A DNA stretch of 64,000 nt from Helicobacter pylori (GTDB lineage Bacteria > Campylobacterota > Campylobacteria > Campylobacterales > Helicobacteraceae): assembly GCF_900120335.1 (NCBI RefSeq), contig NZ_LT635477.1:248001-312000 (forward strand), given 5' to 3'. Below the pieces are notes generated by a model. It was not told the origin of the DNA and did no database searches. It saw nothing but the letters and a program-made list of their open reading frames with translations. Below are positions 35,596-45,942 of the stretch, one piece after another (position 1 is the stretch's first letter; the number at the start of each line of letters is the position of its first letter). The position numbers were made by a program, and so were the translations under genes.

Positions 35596-36602
35596 AAATA
35601 GCGATTGTCAGGCTTTCAGCACTTGGGGATATTATCGTGAGCGCGGTGTTTTTAGCGGCCATTAAAGAGCGTTTCACTGACGCTCAAATAGAATGGTTCG
35701 TGGATGAAAGATTTGGCGCGATTTTAGAGCATTCCCCTTATATTGATAAATTACACCCTATCGCTTTAAAAAGCGCGCTTACAACCTTTAACCCTTTGAA
35801 GATTTTCAAACTTTTTAAAAATTTAAGGGCTTATGAATACGATATAATCATTGACATGCAAGGCTTGATCAAATCCGCCCTCATCACTCAAACGTTAAAA
35901 GCCCCTAAAAAAGTCGGCTTTGATTACGCTTCGGCTAGAGAAGGTTTGAGCGCGTTTTTTTACTCGCAAAAAGTCTCTATTGCTTATGATGAGCCTATTT
36001 TAAAGCGCAATTCCACGCTCCTTTCTCAAGCCCTAAACTTGCCAGAAAAAGAAATTTCAGAGGGTTTAAGCTCTAGGGCTAAAGCGTTTTCTTACCAGCC
36101 TTCTCCAAAAATCAATGCGTTAAATTTGAATCAAAATAAACCAAAAATCCTTTTTGTTTTAGAAACTTCTAAAATCAATAAAACTTACCCCACAGAGCGT
36201 TTTAAAGAGTTGGCGTTAATGTTAGAAAATTTTCAAATTTGCTTGTTATGGCATGCTAATGAAGAGAAAGCCACCACGCTTTATCACGCTTTAAAACACC
36301 AGCGCGATGTGTTATTGCTCCCTAAACTCACTTTAAACGAGGTTAAGGCGTTGCTCTTTAAAATGGATGTGATTATTGGGGGCGATACGGGTATCACGCA
36401 TTTAGCATGGGCGTTGCAAAAACCTAGCATCACCCTTTATGGCAACACGCCCATGGAGCGTTTTAAATTAGAAAGCCCGATCAATGTTTCGCTCACCGGT
36501 AATTCAAACGCCAGCTATCATAAAAAGGATTTTTCTATCCAAAACATAGAGCCTAAAAAAATCAAAGAATGCGTTTTAAATATTTTAAAGGAAAAAGAAT
36601 GA
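35592..36602 (+). CDS. waaC: ADP-heptose:LPS heptosyltransferase I
   Basis: Adds the first L-glycero-D-manno-heptose to Kdo in the LPS inner core. 336 residues, glycosyltransferase family 9. The N-terminal KIAIVRLSALGDIIVS (residues 2-17) and the ADP-heptose site FVLETS...YPTERFKELA and GGDTGITHLAWALQKPSITLYG (about 255-276) are diagnostic. Start is TTG within the end of the gppA fragment. It directly precedes lpxL, consistent with an envelope-building operon. Confidence 0.93.
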   Translation: MKIAIVRLSALGDIIVSAVFLAAIKERFTDAQIEWFVDERFGAILEHSPYIDKLHPIALKSALTTFNPLKIFKLFKNLRAYEYDIIIDMQGLIKSALITQTLKAPKKVGFDYASAREGLSAFFYSQKVSIAYDEPILKRNSTLLSQALNLPEKEISEGLSSRAKAFSYQPSPKINALNLNQNKPKILFVLETSKINKTYPTERFKELALMLENFQICLLWHANEEKATTLYHALKHQRDVLLLPKLTLNEVKALLFKMDVIIGGDTGITHLAWALQKPSITLYGNTPMERFKLESPINVSLTGNSNASYHKKDFSIQNIEPKKIKECVLNILKEKE

Positions 36603-37585
36603 CTTATAAAGAACGACTCATACACGAAAAAATATTAAATAAAGACGACAAGGGTTTTAAAACAGAACTGCGTATTTTGAGCGTTTTTATCGTGGAATTT
36701 TTGGTGAATATTCTAGGGTTTATGTTGGCTAAAATGCCTCATTTTTGGTTTTTAAGGTGCATTAAAGCTTTAGCATGGCTCATGAAAACCTTTGATAGGC
36801 GCCGTTATTTTGACGCTAAAGCCAATTTGGATTTTGTGTTTGGGGATTCTAAAAGCGAAGAAGAGAAAAAAAGGATCATTAAAAAGGGGTATGAAAATTT
36901 TGCTTTCATCATTTTAGAAACCATTAGAGTGATCTTTATCCCTAAGGCTGAATACGACGCTCGTTTCACGCTCATCAATGAAGAAAACGTGTGGAAGTCT
37001 TTAAACAAGGAAGGCCAAGCGATCACTTTATGCATGCATTTTGGCTATTGGGAAGCGGTAGGCACGACTTTGGCGCAATATTATAAGGATTATGGTAGGG
37101 GGTGTTTGGGGCGTTTGACTAAATTTGCCCCCATCAATCACATGATCATGAGCAGGCGAGAGGCGTTTGGGGTGCGTTTTGTCAATAAAATAGGGGCGAT
37201 GAAAGAACTCATTAAAATATATAATCAAGGCAATGGCCTGGTGGGGATTTTAGTGGATCAAAATGTCGTGCCTAAAGACGGGGTGGTGGTGAAATTCTTT
37301 AATAGAGACGCTACGCACACCACGATCGCTTCTATTTTGTCGCGCCGTTACAATATAGACATTCAGCCGGTATTCATTGATTTTAACGATGATTATTCGC
37401 ATTACACAGCGACTTATTACCCAAGTATCCGCTCTCAAATCACCGATAACGCTGAAAACGATATTTTAGAATGCACGCAAGCCCAAGCGAGCTTGTGCGA
37501 AGAGGTGATTAGAAACCACCCGGAAAGTTATTTTTGGTTCCACAGGCGTTTTAAAAGCACCCACCCTGAAATTTATCAAAGATAG
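36599..37585 (+). CDS. lpxL: Lipid A acyltransferase, LpxL/HtrB family
   Basis: Late acyltransferase adding a secondary acyl chain to lipid A. 328 residues with an N-terminal membrane segment (IVEFLVNILGFMLAKMP). The catalytic HX4(D/E) is in CMHFGYWEAVG near residues 141-151, and GLVGILVDQNVVPKDGVVVKFFNR is the second conserved block. The ATG at 36599 follows AAAGG and overlaps the waaC stop codon; a start further upstream is unnecessary. With lpxJ at 28844 it gives the two late acyltransferases known in this species. A strong terminator follows. Confidence 0.92.
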   Translation: MTYKERLIHEKILNKDDKGFKTELRILSVFIVEFLVNILGFMLAKMPHFWFLRCIKALAWLMKTFDRRRYFDAKANLDFVFGDSKSEEEKKRIIKKGYENFAFIILETIRVIFIPKAEYDARFTLINEENVWKSLNKEGQAITLCMHFGYWEAVGTTLAQYYKDYGRGCLGRLTKFAPINHMIMSRREAFGVRFVNKIGAMKELIKIYNQGNGLVGILVDQNVVPKDGVVVKFFNRDATHTTIASILSRRYNIDIQPVFIDFNDDYSHYTATYYPSIRSQITDNAENDILECTQAQASLCEEVIRNHPESYFWFHRRFKSTHPEIYQR

Positions 37586-37628
37586 GGTTTTGTTATCCTT
37601 GAATGGATACTCAAAACCTTACATTTTT
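37584..37628 (+). terminator. Rho-independent terminator after lpxL
   Basis: Long hairpin: AGGGTTTTG pairs with CAAAACCTT and TATCC with GGATA, loop TTGAAT, followed by ACATTTTTT. It begins at the lpxL stop codon and marks the end of the long plus-strand run. Confidence 0.8.
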
Positions 37629-37673
37629 TCAAAAAATAGGGTTTTTAAATTTAATTTTTATAGTAAAAACTCA

Positions 37674-37746
37674 CTTCCTTAAGGGGATAGGGGGTATTTT
37701 GAAATAATTCCCCCTACAACCCCCCTTAAATAACCCCCTAACCCAA
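37674..37746 (-). repeat. Dispersed G/C-rich intergenic hairpin repeat, copy B (inverted)
   Basis: Reads on the minus strand like copies A and C. TAGGGGG and CCCCCTA can form a 7-bp stem. Four G runs (G3, G5, G6, G5) within about 30 bases are also compatible with a G-quadruplex. It lies in the 258-bp convergent gap between lpxL and tgt, which otherwise holds only terminators. Confidence 0.75.
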
Positions 37747-37837
37747 GAATACCGCTTTTTTTAAAAAGTTATCGCTTACTCACGCAAGCTCTTTGTCATT
37801 GATTGTAAAAAAATGCTTTTTAGTATTTTTTACATTT

Positions 37838-37871
37838 TACCACTCAATGAGAGCGAGAGTGGTATTTTTTT
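37838..37871 (+). terminator. Hairpin with T-run overlapping the tgt 3' end
   Basis: ACCACTC pairs with GAGTGGT and is followed by ATTTTTTT on the plus strand. It overlaps the last codons of tgt, which is on the other strand. On the minus strand the hairpin is followed by A-rich sequence, so it would stop plus-strand transcripts (from lpxL), not tgt. Confidence 0.45.
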
Positions 37872-38959
37872 AAAAACTCTTTTTTAAAACTCAAAAACCG
37901 TTTTTCTAAAATGGCTTTTCTGGCGTTTTTAACCAGCTCTAAATAAAAATGCAGATTGTGCAAGCTGGCTAAACGGGCGTAAGTGAGTTCTTTAGCCCTA
38001 AAGAGATGGTGCAAATAGGCTTTAGAGTAGCGTTTGCAAGCATAACAAGCGCAATTTTCTTCAATAGGCGTATCATCCAATTTATAGGGCACGTTTTTGA
38101 TAGAAATTTTTCCAGAATGCGTGAAAAGGGTGGCGTTTCTGGCGTTTCTGGTGGGCATCACACAATCAAACATGTCCACCCCTAAACTGATAGCGTCTAA
38201 AATATTTTCAGGCGTGCCTACGCCCATTAGGTAGCGAGGCTTGTCTTTAGGGAGCAAAGGGGCGGTGTGCGCGATCGTTTCTAGCATTTTATCTACACTT
38301 TCCCCCACCGCTAAACCGCCTATAGCATAACCATCAAAACCACCATGCGTTAATTCTACGCTAAGGCTTCGCATTTTCAAATGCGTGCCGCCCTGAATAA
38401 TGGCAAAAAGGTTGTTGTTGGGGCGGTTTTTTTCTTTGTGGTATTCTAGGCTAAGATTCGCCCATTTAGCGCTTCTTTTAATGGATTCTTCAAGGCGCTT
38501 TAGTGGAGCGGGCAAGCCCACTAAATCGTCTAAAACCATCATAATATCGCTATTTAAAGAATATTGAATGTCCAAAACTTTAGCGGGCGTGAATAGATGC
38601 TTGCTCCCATCAATATGGGATTTAAAAATAATCCCGTCTTCTTGCAATTTGACGTTATCGCTCAAACTAAAAGCTTGAAACCCCCCGCTATCGGTTAAAA
38701 AACTCCCATAAAATTGAGCGAAACGATGCAAGCCCCCTAATTGTTCAACCACTTTCTCGCCCGGTCGTAAATACATGTGATAAGTGTTGGCTAAAATGAG
38801 TTTAGCGCCTAAAATTTCTTGCATATCCATAGCGTCTAAAGATTTGATGCAACCTTGCGTGCCTACGGGCATGAAAACGGGTGTCTCTACTTGAGAATGA
38901 GCTAAATTCAAAACGCCAGCTCGCGCGTTATCATCAACAGCTTGGAGTTGGAAATCCAT
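37844..38959 (-). CDS. tgt: Queuine tRNA-ribosyltransferase
   Basis: Exchanges guanine-34 for a 7-deazaguanine in tRNAs for Asn, Asp, His and Tyr. The 371-residue chain has the motifs [10 protein letters not shown], the substrate pocket [11 protein letters not shown] near residues 89-99, GGLAVGES near 215-222, [33 protein letters not shown] near 245-277 (with the catalytic Asp in MFDCV), and zinc ligands CACYACKRY followed by a His in [10 protein letters not shown]. It is a single gene between convergent lpxL and a divergent TrkA-like gene. Confidence 0.96.
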   Translation of the reverse strand: MDFQLQAVDDNARAGVLNLAHSQVETPVFMPVGTQGCIKSLDAMDMQEILGAKLILANTYHMYLRPGEKVVEQLGGLHRFAQFYGSFLTDSGGFQAFSLSDNVKLQEDGIIFKSHIDGSKHLFTPAKVLDIQYSLNSDIMMVLDDLVGLPAPLKRLEESIKRSAKWANLSLEYHKEKNRPNNNLFAIIQGGTHLKMRSLSVELTHGGFDGYAIGGLAVGESVDKMLETIAHTAPLLPKDKPRYLMGVGTPENILDAISLGVDMFDCVMPTRNARNATLFTHSGKISIKNVPYKLDDTPIEENCACYACKRYSKAYLHHLFRAKELTYARLASLHNLHFYLELVKNARKAILEKRFLSFKKEFLKKYHSRSH

Positions 38960-38980
38960 CGTTTAAGCCTTAATCTTGGA

Positions 38981-38986
38981 TATAAT
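38981..38986 (+). promoter_or_regulatory. -10 element (TATAAT) for the TrkA-like gene
   Basis: A perfect TATAAT 30-35 bp before the TTG start at 39016. It lies 22 bp upstream of the divergent tgt ATG, so the two promoters overlap. Confidence 0.5.
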
Positions 38987-39015
38987 GGCGTAATCATTTT
39001 TTAGGAAGTTTGGAA

Positions 39016-40452
39016 TTGAAGAAAATCGCCCTTATTTTAGATGGCATTGTAGCAAAAAATTTTTTAGACTTGGTGCTAAGGCATTATTCTAATCATAATT
39101 TTTATATAGTGGTTGTCAAAGATGAGAGCCTTATCCCTAAAAATTACCCGAGCACTTTCGCTTTTCATTGTTTTGATGCGACTTCCAGTTTTAGGCTTTT
39201 GCAAGTGTTAAACGATGAGGTGAGCGATGCGTTTTTAATCATACAAGATTTTAAAGAGCAACGCATCATCCATAAAATCATTCAAACCCATTTCAAACGC
39301 ATGCGCGTGGTTTTGAGCGTGAAAAGAGATAGCGAAAAAACTTTAGAAAACAATGAAGAAAATAAAGATGAAAAGCTTATTTTGATTGATGAATTTGAAG
39401 TTTTAGCCAATAAATTCATTTCTCGTTTGCCTAATATCCCTAGCACCCCTAGAGAGTTTGGGTTAGGCAAGGGCGAGATCATGGAGATTGATGTGCCTTT
39501 TGGGAGCATTTTTGCTTACAGGCATATTGGCTCTATCAGGCAAAAAGAATACAGGATTGTAGGGCTTTATCGCAACGATGTTTTGTTGCTCTCCACTAAA
39601 TCTTTAGTCATCCAACCACGAGACATTCTCTTAGTGGCAGGCAATCCGGAAATTTTAAACGCGGTGTATCATCAAGTCAAAAGCAATGTGGGGCAGTTCC
39701 CAGCCCCCTTTGGTAAGAGCATTTATTTATACATTGATATGCGCTTACAAAGCCGAAAAGCGATGATGCGCGATGTGTATCAAGCCTTGTTTTTGCACAA
39801 GCATTTAAAGAGCTACAAGCTCTACATTCAGGTTTTACACCCCACTAGCCCTAAGTTTTATCATAAATTTTTATCGCTAGAAACCGAAAGCATTGAAGTG
39901 AATTTTGATTTTTATGGGAAAAGTTTTATCCAAAAACTCCATGAAGACCACCAAAAAAAAATGGGTTTGATTGTGGTAGGCAGAGAGCTTTTTTTCTTCA
40001 AAAAACACCGAAGAGCCTTGCATAAAACAGCCACCCCGGTTTATAAAACCAACACTTCTGGCTTGTCTAAAACCACTCAAAGCATTGTGGTTTTGAATGA
40101 AAGTTTAAGTATTAATGAAGACATGTCTTCAGTGATTTTTGATGTGTCTATGCAAATGGATTTGGGCTTGTTGCTCTATGATTTTGACCCTAACAAGCGC
40201 TATAAAAACGAGATTGTCAATCATTACGAAAATTTAGCCAACACCTTTAACCGCAAGATTGAGATTTTTCAAACCGATATTAAAAATCCTATCATGTATC
40301 TCAATTCTTTAAGAAATCCCATTTTGCATTTCATGCCTTTTGAAGAGTGCATCACGCAAACGCGCTATTTGTGGTTTTTATCCACTAAAGTGGAAAAATT
40401 AGCGTTTTTAAACGATGATCACCCTCAAATTTTTATCCCTGTAGCGGAGTGA
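39016..40452 (+). CDS. TrkA-like (RCK domain) protein, COG3400 type
   Basis: A 478-residue cytoplasmic protein. The N-terminus [20 protein letters not shown] starts a Rossmann-like RCK/TrkA-N domain (residues 1-130). A TrkA-C-like domain follows ([16 protein letters not shown]... [29 protein letters not shown], about 155-220). The C-terminal 260 residues have no motif I recognise. A role in potassium or ligand gating is inferred from domain type; no channel subunit is adjacent, though an MscS-type channel gene is two genes downstream. TTG 39016 is preferred over 39010 from ribosome-site spacing. Confidence 0.75.
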   Translation: MKKIALILDGIVAKNFLDLVLRHYSNHNFYIVVVKDESLIPKNYPSTFAFHCFDATSSFRLLQVLNDEVSDAFLIIQDFKEQRIIHKIIQTHFKRMRVVLSVKRDSEKTLENNEENKDEKLILIDEFEVLANKFISRLPNIPSTPREFGLGKGEIMEIDVPFGSIFAYRHIGSIRQKEYRIVGLYRNDVLLLSTKSLVIQPRDILLVAGNPEILNAVYHQVKSNVGQFPAPFGKSIYLYIDMRLQSRKAMMRDVYQALFLHKHLKSYKLYIQVLHPTSPKFYHKFLSLETESIEVNFDFYGKSFIQKLHEDHQKKMGLIVVGRELFFFKKHRRALHKTATPVYKTNTSGLSKTTQSIVVLNESLSINEDMSSVIFDVSMQMDLGLLLYDFDPNKRYKNEIVNHYENLANTFNRKIEIFQTDIKNPIMYLNSLRNPILHFMPFEECITQTRYLWFLSTKVEKLAFLNDDHPQIFIPVAE

Positions 40453-40456
40453 AAGA

Positions 40457-41488
40457 ATGCAAGAAATTGTAATCCCTTTAAAAGGAAAAAGCTATAAAGT
40501 GTTTTTGGGGGAACTGCCTGAAATAAAATTGAAACAAAAAGCGCTCATTATTAGCGATAGCATCGTATCCGGGTTGCATTTATCGTATTTATTAGAGCGC
40601 TTGAAAGCCTTAGAAGTCAGAGTGTGCGTGATAGAATCTGGGGAAAAATACAAAAATTTCCATTCATTAGAGCGCATTTTAAACAACGCCTTTGAAATGC
40701 AATTGAACCGCCATTCTTTAATGATAGCCCTTGGTGGGGGAGTCATAAGCGATATGGTGGGGTTTGCGAGCAGTATTTATTTTAGGGGGATTGATTTTAT
40801 TAATATCCCTACGACTTTACTCGCTCAAGTGGATGCGAGCGTGGGAGGGAAAACAGGGATTAACACGCCTTATGGCAAGAATTTAATCGGATCGTTCCAC
40901 CAGCCTAAAGCGGTTTATATTGATTTAGCTTTTTTAAAAACCCTTGAAAAAAGGGAATTTCAAGCAGGGGTTGCTGAAATCATTAAAATGGCGGTGTGTT
41001 TTGATAAAAACTTGGTAGAAAGATTGGAAACAAAGGATTTAAAAGATTGTTTAGAAGAAGTAATCTTTCAAAGCGTCAGTATCAAAGCTCAAGTCGTTAC
41101 ACAAGATGAAAAAGAGCGAAACATCAGGGCTGGGTTGAACTATGGGCATACCTTTGGGCATGCGATAGAAAATGAGACCAATTATGAGCGATTTTTGCAT
41201 GGCGAAGCGATCGCTATTGGCATGCGCATGGCTAATGATTTAGCCCTTTCTTTAGGCATGCTCACTCTAAAAGAATACGAACGCATAGAAAATTTATTGA
41301 AAAAATTTGATCTGGTATTCAATTACCAAATCACTGATATTCAAAAATTTTACGAACGCTTGTTTTTAGACAAAAAAAGCGAGAACCAAACCCTAAAATT
41401 CATTTTGCCTAAAGGCGTTGGAGCGTTTGAAGTTGCCTCTCACATCCCTAAAGAAACGATTTTAAAGGTGTTAGAAAAATGGCATTAA
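40457..41488 (+). CDS. aroB: 3-dehydroquinate synthase
   Basis: Second step of the shikimate pathway, converting DAHP to 3-dehydroquinate with NAD and a metal ion. 343 residues. NAD-binding [20 protein letters not shown] (about 94-113), [19 protein letters not shown] (about 117-135), metal ligands in [18 protein letters not shown] (about 229-239) and [10 protein letters not shown] (about 248-257). All expected residues are present. It starts 4 bp after the TrkA-like gene and overlaps the MscS gene by 10 bp. Confidence 0.96.
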   Translation: MQEIVIPLKGKSYKVFLGELPEIKLKQKALIISDSIVSGLHLSYLLERLKALEVRVCVIESGEKYKNFHSLERILNNAFEMQLNRHSLMIALGGGVISDMVGFASSIYFRGIDFINIPTTLLAQVDASVGGKTGINTPYGKNLIGSFHQPKAVYIDLAFLKTLEKREFQAGVAEIIKMAVCFDKNLVERLETKDLKDCLEEVIFQSVSIKAQVVTQDEKERNIRAGLNYGHTFGHAIENETNYERFLHGEAIAIGMRMANDLALSLGMLTLKEYERIENLLKKFDLVFNYQITDIQKFYERLFLDKKSENQTLKFILPKGVGAFEVASHIPKETILKVLEKWH

Positions 41489-43050
41489 GGGTATTATTAT
41501 TCTTTTGTTTTTTGTTTTTGCAAGCAGAGGATAAGAGTCAAGAATTATCATCTATACAAAAACAAATGGCTTTGGTGGATAAAAAACTCGCCAAAGACGA
41601 TAACGTGTGGTTGAAAAAATTTGAAAACTATAAGATCTACAACCAAATTTATACCGAAAAAGAGAGCGTGAGACAGGAATTAAGGCGCTTAAAAAACAAA
41701 AAAAGCAAGGATTTATTAAAGATTAGCACCTTAGAGCATACCCTAAAGGCTTTAGAATCCCAACAAAAAATGTTTGAAAGCTATGGGGTCAATCCTTTTA
41801 AGGATTTGATAGAGCGCCCCAATATCCCTAATATCCCTAATATTGCTAACCCTATTGCGATCATTGATGGCATTTCTTTCATTAAGAGCATGCGTTTAAA
41901 GCATGAAAGTCTTAAAAATAACCAGACTGCTTTAGAAGAAGTTTTAAAGCTTTTAGATCAAAAACACCAGCTTTTAAATCAGTGGCATGCTTTGGATAAA
42001 AACGCGAAACTAAGCGATGAGATTTATCAAACTCAAGCCAAACGCTTAGAATTGCAAGGGGCTCAAAACATTTTAAAAACCACGATCGGGATTTTCCAAA
42101 AAGACAGCGATGAAGCTATAAGCATTGTTAAATCTCAAGTTAAAAACCAGCTTTTTAAACTGGTTTATGTGTTTTTAGCGGCCCTTTTGAGCGTGGTGTT
42201 TGCGTGGATTTTAAAAATCATTTCCAGCAAATACATTGAAAATAATGAGCGCGTCTATACCGTGAATAAAGCCATTAACTTCGTGAATGTGAGCGTGATC
42301 GTTTTAATCTTTCTTTTTTCTTATTTGGAAAACGTTACTTACTTGGTAACGGTTTTAGGCTTTGCGAGTGCGGGTTTAGCGATTGCGATGAAAGATTTGT
42401 TCATGAGCTTGCTTGGGTGGTTTATCATTTTGATTGGGGGGAGCGTGCATGTGGGCGATAGGGTGCGTATCGCTAAGGGGACGGATATTTTTATTGGCGA
42501 TGTGTTGGATATTTCTATGTTGCACATTACGATTTTAGAAGACGTAACCTTTACCACTTACACGAATAACAGGAGAGCGGGCCGAATTATCTTTGTGCCT
42601 AACAATTACATTTTCACCACCATGTTCGCTAATTACAGCCATTTTGGGATGAAAACGGTTTGGGATGGCGTGGATTTTTGCGTTACATTTGATTCTGATT
42701 TTAAAAAAGCGTCTAAAATTGCGCTCAATATTGCTACGGAATTGTCTAAAGAATACACGGATATTACCTATAAACAGCTCAATAAAATGCGCGACCGGTA
42801 TTCTTTAAGGAGTTTGAGCGTGAAACCACGATGCTTTTTGATGCCTGAAAGTAACGGGATAAAAATCTCGGTGTGGTATCAAACCAATTCGTATGCCACC
42901 ATGTCTTTAAGGAGCAAGATTGTGGCTGAAATTGTTGAAGCCTTTTTGAAAGAAGAAAATATCCATATCGCTTATACCACTAGCAAGCTGCTTAAAGTGG
43001 ATGCTGATTTTTTAGGCGATGGTTTTGGGAATAAAAGGGAACAAAAATGA
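41479..43050 (+). CDS. Mechanosensitive ion channel, MscS family (long form)
   Basis: A 523-residue channel of the small-conductance mechanosensitive type with an extended N-terminus. It has a signal sequence (about 1-17), a long coiled-coil periplasmic part (about 20-215) with a short repeat [11 protein letters not shown], membrane segments at about 225-250 and 270-290, and the pore helix [20 protein letters not shown], followed by the beta domain ([10 protein letters not shown]) and the C-terminal cytoplasmic domain. MscS relieves osmotic pressure. The gene overlaps aroB and mtaB at its ends. Corresponds to HP0284. Confidence 0.88.
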   Translation: MALRVLLFFCFLFLQAEDKSQELSSIQKQMALVDKKLAKDDNVWLKKFENYKIYNQIYTEKESVRQELRRLKNKKSKDLLKISTLEHTLKALESQQKMFESYGVNPFKDLIERPNIPNIPNIANPIAIIDGISFIKSMRLKHESLKNNQTALEEVLKLLDQKHQLLNQWHALDKNAKLSDEIYQTQAKRLELQGAQNILKTTIGIFQKDSDEAISIVKSQVKNQLFKLVYVFLAALLSVVFAWILKIISSKYIENNERVYTVNKAINFVNVSVIVLIFLFSYLENVTYLVTVLGFASAGLAIAMKDLFMSLLGWFIILIGGSVHVGDRVRIAKGTDIFIGDVLDISMLHITILEDVTFTTYTNNRRAGRIIFVPNNYIFTTMFANYSHFGMKTVWDGVDFCVTFDSDFKKASKIALNIATELSKEYTDITYKQLNKMRDRYSLRSLSVKPRCFLMPESNGIKISVWYQTNSYATMSLRSKIVAEIVEAFLKEENIHIAYTTSKLLKVDADFLGDGFGNKREQK

Positions 43051-44303
43051 AAAAAGTCTATTTTAAAACTTTTGGGTGCAGGACGAATCTTTTTGACACG
43101 CAAGTGATGGGTGAGAATTTAAAGGATTTTAGCGCGACCTTAGAAGAACAAGAAGCCGATATTATTGTAATCAATTCTTGCACCGTAACCAATGGGGCCG
43201 ATAGCGCGGTAAGGAGTTACGCTAAAAAAATGGCGCGATTAAATAAAGAAGTGCTATTTACTGGCTGCGGGGTAAAGACTCAAGGCAAAGAGCTTTTTGA
43301 AAAAGGGTTTTTAAAGGGCGTTTTTGGGCATGACAATAAAGAAAAGATTAACGCGCTTTTACAAGAAAAAAAGCGTTTTTTTATAGATGATAATTTAGAA
43401 AACAAACATTTAGACACCACGATGGTGAGCGAGTTTGTGGGAAAAACCAGGGCGTTTATCAAGATCCAAGAAGGCTGTGATTTTGATTGCAATTATTGCA
43501 TTATCCCAAGCGTGAGAGGGAGGGCTAGGAGCTTTGAAGAGAGGAAAATTTTAGAGCAAGTGGGCCTTTTATGCTCTAAAGGGGTTCAAGAAGTGGTTTT
43601 AACCGGCACTAACGTGGGGAGCTATGGGAAAGATAAAGAAAGCAATATCGCAAGGTTGATTAAAAAATTAAGCCAGATTACCGGATTGAAACGCATCAGG
43701 ATTGGGAGTTTAGAGCCTAATCAAATCAACGATGAATTTTTAGAGCTTTTAGAAGAGGATTTTTTGGAAAAACATTTGCATATCGCTTTACAGCACAGCC
43801 ATGATTTCATGCTAGAGAGAATGAATCGAAGAAACCGCACTAAAAGCGATAGGGAATTATTAGAGATAATCGCTTCTAAAAATTTTGCTATCGGCACGGA
43901 TTTTATTGTGGGGCATCCGGGCGAGAGCGAAAGCATTTTTGAAAAGGCGTTTAAAAATTTAGAAAGCTTGCCTTTAACGCACATCCACCCTTTTATTTAC
44001 AGCAAACGAAAAGACACCCCCTCTAGTTTGATGACTGATAGCGTGAGTTTAGAAGTTTCTAAAAAGCGTTTGAATGCGATCAAAGATTTGATTTTTCATA
44101 AAAATAAGGCGTTCAGGCAATTGCAACTCAAGCTCAACACGCCCCTAAAAGCCTTAGTGGAAGCGCAAAAAGACGGTGAATTTAAAGCCTTAGATCAATT
44201 TTTCAACCCCATTAAAATCAAAAGCGATAAGCCTTTAAGGGCTAGTTTTTTAGAAATCAAAGAGTATGAAATTAAGGAGAGGGAAAACCATGCCGTTTTC
44301 TAA
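43047..44303 (+). CDS. mtaB: tRNA threonylcarbamoyladenosine methylthiotransferase
   Basis: Radical-SAM methylthiotransferase of the MtaB/YqeV group, which acts on t6A37 in tRNA. 418 residues. The UPF0004 domain has cysteines in KTFGCRTN, NSCTVTN and TGCGVK. The radical-SAM motif is EGCDFDCNYCIIPSVRGRAR near residues 143-162. It lacks an obvious full-length TRAM domain, the C-terminal part being shorter than MiaB. It starts inside the MscS gene (4 bp overlap). Confidence 0.88.
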   Translation: MKKVYFKTFGCRTNLFDTQVMGENLKDFSATLEEQEADIIVINSCTVTNGADSAVRSYAKKMARLNKEVLFTGCGVKTQGKELFEKGFLKGVFGHDNKEKINALLQEKKRFFIDDNLENKHLDTTMVSEFVGKTRAFIKIQEGCDFDCNYCIIPSVRGRARSFEERKILEQVGLLCSKGVQEVVLTGTNVGSYGKDKESNIARLIKKLSQITGLKRIRIGSLEPNQINDEFLELLEEDFLEKHLHIALQHSHDFMLERMNRRNRTKSDRELLEIIASKNFAIGTDFIVGHPGESESIFEKAFKNLESLPLTHIHPFIYSKRKDTPSSLMTDSVSLEVSKKRLNAIKDLIFHKNKAFRQLQLKLNTPLKALVEAQKDGEFKALDQFFNPIKIKSDKPLRASFLEIKEYEIKERENHAVF

Positions 44304-45942
44304 ATTTTTAGAAAACCTCACCGCTCCCTTTAAACGCATCAAAAACCGCTCGCTTGTTTTGGCGTTAGGGTTTTTGATCCTTACTTTTTGCTTGTTGCTT
44401 TTTTTAATCTTAAGCGATGTTTCTAGGCTCATATCCAGTAAGGATTTTTTTTATGTGATCCAGTCTCACCCTAAACAAACTCTAATTGAAGATGAAAATT
44501 ATTTTTATGCTAACAAGGGTCTTTATAAAACCAACAAAGAAGCCTTTTTAAGGGTTTATAAAATCCCAGAGAGCATGCCCATAGAAAAACGAGAAAGTTT
44601 AAACAAGGTTTCTAAAATCTTTTTAGCGTTGCTTTTTTTCATTTCTAGCATGCTTTTTGGGATCTTTTGGCGCTTGCCCAAACGATTGGACACTAAAATG
44701 AGTTTAGAAAGCGCGCACAAAAACGAATTAGAAAATGCATTCCAACGATACGATGCGCTAGGGGTGCGTTTTGAAGACATTGCAGGGGTGAATGAAGTCA
44801 AAGAAGAATTACTAGAAGTGATAGATTATTTAAAAAACCCTAAAAAATACCAGGATTTAGGGATTTTCCTCCCTAAAGGGGTGCTTTTAATTGGGCCTCC
44901 TGGAGTGGGCAAAACCATGATCGCTAAAGCCTTAGCGAGTGAAGCCAGAGTGCCGTTTTTTTATGAAAGCGGGAGCGCGTTTTCTCAAATTTATGTAGGG
45001 GCTGGGGCTAAAAAAGTGCATGAACTTTTCATGCACGCTAAAAGGCATGCCCCCTCTATTATTTTCATTGATGAAATTGACGCCTTGGGTAAGGCTAGGG
45101 GAGGGCATAGGAGCGATGAAAGAGAGGCCACGCTCAACCAGCTTTTAACCGAAATGGATGGGTTTTTACAAAACGATGAGGTGGTGGTGATAGGAGCGAC
45201 CAACCAAATGGAAGTGATGGATGAAGCGCTATTAAGGAGCAAGCGTTTTGATCGGCGCATTTTCATTTCTTTACCGGATTTACTAGAAAGGCAGAGTATT
45301 TTAGAAAAGCTTTTAGAAAACAAAAAACACGCGCTAGATTGTCTTAAGATCGCTAAAATTTGCGTGGGTTTTAGCGGGGCGATGTTAGCGACTTTGATCA
45401 ATGAAAGCGCTTTAAACGCCCTCAAACACCAACGAAACGAAATCACTCATGGCGATATTTTGGAAGTGAAAGACAAGATCGCTTACGGCAAGAAAAAGCC
45501 CCAAACCTTAGACGAAAACCAAAAGGAATTAGTCGCTTTGTATCAAAGCGCGAAAGCCTTAAGCGCGTATTGGCTAGAAATTGAATTTGATAAAGCACCT
45601 TTATTGGGGGAATTTATCGCTTTTAATGAAAATAAAATCCATAGCGAAAGCGAGATTAAAAATTACATTAAAGTGTATTTGAGCGGGACGATTATTTTAG
45701 AATTGCTTTATAAGGAGCGTTATAGTCTGTCTAAACAAGATTTGCAAAAAGCGAAATTTTTGAATGAATTTATGGCTAGCGAGCTTCTTTTAGCCCCCAC
45801 AAAAGAGTCTTTAAGCGTTCTTTATGAAGAGCAACTGGAGTTTTTAAAGCCGCAAATTGCAGCTTGTAAGCGGTTGAGCGCTCTACTATTGGAGCAAGAA
45901 TGTTTAGAGCATGCAAACTTCTATGATTTGTTGAACGGGTGA
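44290..45942 (+). CDS. FtsH-like AAA+ membrane protein lacking the protease motif
   Basis: A 550-residue paralogue of FtsH. It has two membrane segments (about 17-40 and 105-125), an AAA+ domain with Walker A GPPGVGKT near residue 197, Walker B IIFIDEID, and the second region of homology (ATNQMEVMDEALLRSKRFDRRI). FtsH has zinc-binding HEAGH in its C-terminal domain; the corresponding position here reads LYQSAKALSAYW, so all histidine ligands are missing. It is probably an ATPase without proteolysis: an unfoldase or an assembly factor. The ATG at 44290 follows AAGGAGAGGG. Corresponds to HP0286. It overlaps mtaB by 14 bp. Confidence 0.88.
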   Translation: MPFSKFLENLTAPFKRIKNRSLVLALGFLILTFCLLLFLILSDVSRLISSKDFFYVIQSHPKQTLIEDENYFYANKGLYKTNKEAFLRVYKIPESMPIEKRESLNKVSKIFLALLFFISSMLFGIFWRLPKRLDTKMSLESAHKNELENAFQRYDALGVRFEDIAGVNEVKEELLEVIDYLKNPKKYQDLGIFLPKGVLLIGPPGVGKTMIAKALASEARVPFFYESGSAFSQIYVGAGAKKVHELFMHAKRHAPSIIFIDEIDALGKARGGHRSDEREATLNQLLTEMDGFLQNDEVVVIGATNQMEVMDEALLRSKRFDRRIFISLPDLLERQSILEKLLENKKHALDCLKIAKICVGFSGAMLATLINESALNALKHQRNEITHGDILEVKDKIAYGKKKPQTLDENQKELVALYQSAKALSAYWLEIEFDKAPLLGEFIAFNENKIHSESEIKNYIKVYLSGTIILELLYKERYSLSKQDLQKAKFLNEFMASELLLAPTKESLSVLYEEQLEFLKPQIAACKRLSALLLEQECLEHANFYDLLNG

